The translations under genes and the position numbers were made by a program. DNA of 64,000 nucleotides from contig CP102145.1 of assembly GCA_024583055.1 (NCBI GenBank), forward strand, positions 620,001-684,000, written 5' to 3'. Of this stretch, positions 60,686 through 64,000 are shown piece by piece. Below the pieces are notes generated by a model. The model did not search any database and was not told the origin of the DNA. It saw nothing but the letters and a program-made list of their open reading frames with translations. Position 1 is the stretch's first letter, and each line of letters opens with the position of its first letter. The DNA is from Streptococcus suis (lineage in GTDB: Bacteria > Bacillota > Bacilli > Lactobacillales > Streptococcaceae).

Positions 60686-61801
60686 ATGTTAAGAAATACT
60701 CTAGGAATTGTAAATATTGAAGGGAATAATGTGCACTTCGGCAATGTCATGGACCACCGTGGTGTACAAGCCTTTGGTTTCCTTGGCCGCTACCGCTTGA
60801 TTGACTTTGTCTTGTCCAATATGTCCAACTCTGGCATTACGGAATTTCAGGTCTACATGCCTGCCAAGATGCGCTCAACCATCCAGCACGTCGGAACTGG
60901 TAAGCACTACAACATTAACAGTAAGCGTGGTTCGCTCCGTCTCTTGAACGGCGTGACCGACCCCAACTCTGTTTACCAGCATGACATCAATGCCTTTTCA
61001 GAAAATCTTCATTACATTGAAAGTTCTACCAAGGAATATGTGCTGATTGCGCCATCTTACTTCCTCTACAGCCAAGATTTCACAAAGGTCATGGCAGAGC
61101 ATCAGGAAACTGGAGCTGACATCACCGTTCTCTACAAAAATGTTATGGACGCCAAGGAGAATTTTATCGGCTGCCAAACCTTGAAATTCGATGATGACAA
61201 GCGGGTCGTGGCCTTTGAAGAAAACCACGGTAAATACAAGAATCGTCCTGTTTCACTTGAAGCCTACATCATGAAGCGGACCACCTTTATCGAGCTCATC
61301 CGCCGTGCCAACAAGGTTTCCTCGCTCTACTGGCTCAAGGATATCCTGCGCGATGTGGCTGACCAGTATGTCATCCGTGGCTACGCCCACCGTGACTTCG
61401 TTGCCTGCATCAACAGCATTGATAGCTATTTCAATACCCAGCTGGACCTCTTGCAGCGTGACACGCGCAAATTGCTCTTCAAAAATGATTGGCCTATCCA
61501 TACCCAGACCAGCGATTCATCTCCTACTCTTTACGGAACACTGGCAGATGTCAAACGATGCCTGATTGCCAACGGTGCCAATATCAATGGTCAGGTTGAA
61601 AATTCTATTATTGACCGAGATGTCATTATCGAAGACGGGGTGACCATTAAGAACTCTATTATTTTAAATGGCGTAACGGTGCGCAACGGTGTCACTATTG
61701 AAAATGCCATTATCGATAAGGCGACCAAGATTGTTCATTCTACGGATATTAAAGGAACTGCAAGTAATCCAGCCTATATCAAGGCACATCAAATCATCTA
61801 G
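60686..61801 (+). CDS. glgD: GlgD, regulatory subunit of ADP-glucose pyrophosphorylase
   Basis: A 371-residue paralogue of GlgC. The catalytic GGxGTRL loop is absent (it begins MLRNTLGIVNIEGNNVHFG), while GRYRLIDFVLSNMSNSGI and the C-terminal beta helix remain. In Firmicutes GlgD is a partner that alters GlgC activity. 12 nt after glgC, 8 nt before glgA. Confidence 0.95.
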   Translation: MLRNTLGIVNIEGNNVHFGNVMDHRGVQAFGFLGRYRLIDFVLSNMSNSGITEFQVYMPAKMRSTIQHVGTGKHYNINSKRGSLRLLNGVTDPNSVYQHDINAFSENLHYIESSTKEYVLIAPSYFLYSQDFTKVMAEHQETGADITVLYKNVMDAKENFIGCQTLKFDDDKRVVAFEENHGKYKNRPVSLEAYIMKRTTFIELIRRANKVSSLYWLKDILRDVADQYVIRGYAHRDFVACINSIDSYFNTQLDLLQRDTRKLLFKNDWPIHTQTSDSSPTLYGTLADVKRCLIANGANINGQVENSIIDRDVIIEDGVTIKNSIILNGVTVRNGVTIENAIIDKATKIVHSTDIKGTASNPAYIKAHQII

Positions 61802-61809
61802 GAGTAAAC

Positions 61810-63255
61810 ATGACAAAAAAATCTGTACTCTTTGTAGCATCTGAGGGACTTCCATTCATCAAAACTGGCGGCTTGGCTGATGTGATCGGCTCTCTGCCAA
61901 AAGAATTGGTCAAACAGGGGATGGATGTTCGGGTTGTGCTGCCACTTTACAAGAAAATCGCCATCAACAACCATGCTGATTTTGATTATGTATCCAGCTA
62001 CGATGTGCGAGCAGGCGATATCCAGTCCATGGCCAATGTCTACAGCCAGGTCGTCGATGGTGTGACCTTCTACTTCATCGAACATCGTGATTTCTTTGAG
62101 CGTGACGAGCTCTATGGCTACGATGATGACGCCATGCGGTTTGGGTTCTTCCAGCATGCGACCTGCCGTCTGCTTGAGGCTCTCAACTTCTTCCCAGATG
62201 TCATTCATTCCCACGACTGGCATGCGGCGGTCATGCCCTTCCTCTGCCGGACCTTCTACAGCTACCGGGAAGAATTCCGTAATATCAAGCATGTCTTTAC
62301 CATTCATAACCTGGCTTTCCAAGGGATTTTCAACAAGCAAGCCCTCTGGTCTGCCCTGGGGATGGACTACAGCTACTATCTGGATGGTATTGCACGTTTC
62401 CACGACGAATGTATCAGCTTTATGAAGCTAGGTATACTCTACGCTGACAAAGTAACGACTGTTTCTGATACCTACGCCAGAGAAATCCTTACCGAAGAAT
62501 TCGGCGAAAATATGCAACATGTCCTCGAACTTCGCAAGCATGATTTGGTCGGTATTGTCAACGGTATCGATTACGATAGTTGGGACAGTCAGACAGACCA
62601 TTATCTAGTGAAGAACTACGGTCTTGAAACAATCGGAGATAAGAAAGCCAATAAATTGGCCTTGCAAGCTCAGTTTGGACTTCCACAGGATGAACATGTC
62701 CTGATGATCGGTATCGTATCTCGTTTGACCTGGCAGAAAGGCTTCTACCTCTTGACTGAGGTGCTCGGCCATCTTCTTCAAGCCCATGTGCAATTTGTCA
62801 TCTTGGGTAATGGTGAAGCAGACGTTGAAAATGCCTTCAACCACTTCAAGCATGCCTATCCTGAAAAATTTGCCTTCTACCGTGGCTACAATGAACCGCT
62901 TGCCCACCAAATTTATGCAGCAAGTGACCTCTTCCTCATGCCATCCATGTTTGAGCCCTGTGGTATTAGCCAGCTGATTTCCATGCACTATGGGACCCTG
63001 CCACTTGTCCGTGAAACAGGGGGATTGGTGGACACCGTCAAGCCATACCACATCGAAACAGCTCAAGGAACTGGTTTTAGCTTCGGCGGCCGTGATGCCT
63101 ACAGTATGAAACAGGTCTATGACCTGGCCCTACAGACCTACTACGACCGACCAGAAGACTGGAATGCCATGGTCAAGCAAGCCATGGAAGAAGACTTCAG
63201 CTGGACCTCTTCAGCTGAGAAATATATCTGGCTCTACCGTGAAATTAGTGGCTAG
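61810..63255 (+). CDS. glgA: Glycogen synthase
   Basis: A 481-residue GT5 glycogen synthase. ADP-glucose-binding KTGGLADV (about 18-25), HSHDWHA (about 135-141), HNLAFQG (about 161-167), SRLTWQKG (about 307-314) and EPCGISQL (about 382-389) are intact. It extends alpha-1,4 chains using the donor from GlgCD. A hairpin follows before glgB. Confidence 0.96.
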   Translation: MTKKSVLFVASEGLPFIKTGGLADVIGSLPKELVKQGMDVRVVLPLYKKIAINNHADFDYVSSYDVRAGDIQSMANVYSQVVDGVTFYFIEHRDFFERDELYGYDDDAMRFGFFQHATCRLLEALNFFPDVIHSHDWHAAVMPFLCRTFYSYREEFRNIKHVFTIHNLAFQGIFNKQALWSALGMDYSYYLDGIARFHDECISFMKLGILYADKVTTVSDTYAREILTEEFGENMQHVLELRKHDLVGIVNGIDYDSWDSQTDHYLVKNYGLETIGDKKANKLALQAQFGLPQDEHVLMIGIVSRLTWQKGFYLLTEVLGHLLQAHVQFVILGNGEADVENAFNHFKHAYPEKFAFYRGYNEPLAHQIYAASDLFLMPSMFEPCGISQLISMHYGTLPLVRETGGLVDTVKPYHIETAQGTGFSFGGRDAYSMKQVYDLALQTYYDRPEDWNAMVKQAMEEDFSWTSSAEKYIWLYREISG

Positions 63256-63275
63256 GTAAGATTTGACCACAAACT

Positions 63276-63307
63276 AAAGGGGAGTGCGACCAAGGTCCAC
63301 TCCTTTT
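63276..63307 (+). terminator. Hairpin between glgA and glgB, possible partial terminator
   Basis: GGAGTG (63281-63286) pairs with CACTCC (63298-63303), extended by AAAGG/CCTTT, then TTTT. It could lower glgB expression relative to glgCDA. Confidence 0.6.
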
Positions 63308-63324
63308 CCACAAGGGAGATTGTT

Positions 63325-64000
63325 ATGACAGAATTTACTGATTTGGATTTATACTATATGAATTCCGGTGAGCACACCACACTCTATGAGAAAATGGGGG
63401 CTCATATCATCAAGGAGCGTAATAAAATTCTTGGCACCCAATTTCGTGTCTATGCTCCAAATGCGAGAGAAATCTTTTTAGTTGGTGATTTCAATAACTG
63501 GGATCGCAGTCATCCCATGAATCGGGAAATTGACGGGGTCTTTGAGCTCTATGTGCCTGATTTGAAATCACTGGAAGACTACAAGTACCTGATTATCAGC
63601 CATGACGGTCGGGAAATTTATAAGGCAGACCCCTATGCCTTTTTCAGCCAGGTCCGGCCCAATACTGCCTCCACGACCTATAACAGTCGCTACAAGTTTA
63701 AGGACGATATCTGGATGTATGACCGGGTTTCTTACGATTTCAAGGAAGAACCTGTGTCTATTTACGAGGTTCATCTGGGTTCTTGGAAACAAAAGGTTGT
63801 CAATCAAAACCAGGCTGGCGCCCCGCTTGAATCCTTCTATTCCTATAAGGAAATCGCCCCTCTCTTGATTGACTATGTCAAGGAAAACAAATTCACTCAC
63901 ATCGAGCTGATGCCCATCACCGAGCATCCTCTGGATGCCTCTTGGGGCTATCAGGTCACTGGCTATTACAGTCCGACCAGCCGCTATGGCAAGCCTGATG
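63325..64000 (+). CDS. glgB: 1,4-alpha-glucan branching enzyme GlgB (partial, cut by right edge)
   Basis: The frame is open from ATG 63325 to the edge (225 codons). The N-terminal CBM48-type domain (TQFRVYAPNAREIFLVGDFNNW, about residues 36-57) is followed by the start of the GH13 barrel with YEVHLGSWK, ELMPITEHPLDASWGYQ and TGYYSPTSRYG, all typical of branching enzymes. AAGGGAGAT lies before the start. It adds alpha-1,6 branches to glycogen. Here it follows glgA, while many streptococci have it first in the operon (from memory). Confidence 0.93.
   Translation, partial: MTEFTDLDLYYMNSGEHTTLYEKMGAHIIKERNKILGTQFRVYAPNAREIFLVGDFNNWDRSHPMNREIDGVFELYVPDLKSLEDYKYLIISHDGREIYKADPYAFFSQVRPNTASTTYNSRYKFKDDIWMYDRVSYDFKEEPVSIYEVHLGSWKQKVVNQNQAGAPLESFYSYKEIAPLLIDYVKENKFTHIELMPITEHPLDASWGYQVTGYYSPTSRYGKPD

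Noticed and set aside
61798..62403. 201-codon minus-strand frame opposite glgA
   Set aside because: Shadow of glgA; no ribosome site and no homology that I recognise.

Overview
The window looks like chromosome of a low-GC streptococcus, most probably Streptococcus suis or a close relative. This rests on gene content and protein flavour: a CpsY/MtaR-type LysR regulator, the dprA-topA pair, a four-gene folate operon, the glgC-glgD-glgA-glgB block, PepV, the hflX-miaA cluster, a BOX-like repeat and an IS30-family element. No rRNA, tRNA or CRISPR array was seen. Both edges cut genes: hsdS on the left and glgB on the right.

Layout. 1-5.6 kb: type I restriction-modification hsdR-hsdM-hsdS, minus strand. 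5.6-16.3 kb: a RclA/Har-like flavin disulfide reductase with a decayed paralogue 4 kb away, a two-component system, two intramembrane-protease-type membrane proteins, metY, small unknown genes, and a HdiR/LexA-like repressor divergent from two unknown genes. 16.4-24.7 kb: topA, dprA, a CstR-type persulfide-response locus (cstR divergent from rhodanese and CoA-disulfide reductase-rhodanese), a DUF1836 gene, a PAQR/hemolysin III protein and mnmE. 24.8-31.3 kb: an accessory surface locus with a 1054-residue MucBP-repeat protein followed on the same strand by a glycosyltransferase, a GT52 (Lst/CpsK-type) sialyltransferase and a CMP-sialate-synthetase-like gene. 31.6-38.6 kb: LemA and TPM proteins, UDG-family protein, pepV, cupin-fetA-fetB and a lipoprotein. 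38.7-46 kb: a frameshifted copper ATPase copB behind two cop boxes, SDR, rnz, hflX, miaA. 46-56.5 kb: transporters, a MetE-like methyltransferase, folEPBK, a Nudix enzyme, TelA/XpaC, CBS-ACT, VOC and LapA proteins. 56.9-64 kb: mtaR, an IS30 element and the glycogen operon.

Several genes appear linked by regulation. The MtaR gene at 56.9 kb has two candidate binding palindromes in the window, one before metY and one before the MetE-like gene, suggesting a local methionine/sulfur regulon. CstR has a perfect 16-bp palindrome in front of its rhodanese operon. Two PerR/Fur-like boxes overlap or flank the cupin-fetAB promoter, and two TACANNTGTA boxes precede copB, so metal and oxidative or sulfur stress is a recurring theme together with the Har-like reductase.

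The most unusual object is the MucBP protein. Its LPNTG sorting signal lies near residue 166 rather than at the C terminus and runs directly into a second signal-peptide-like segment, after which come five tandem MucBP-type repeats and no C-terminal anchor. The linked sialyltransferase genes suggest a dedicated surface-sialylation cassette. This is inference from gene identity and order. All positions, repeats and promoter calls were made by eye.
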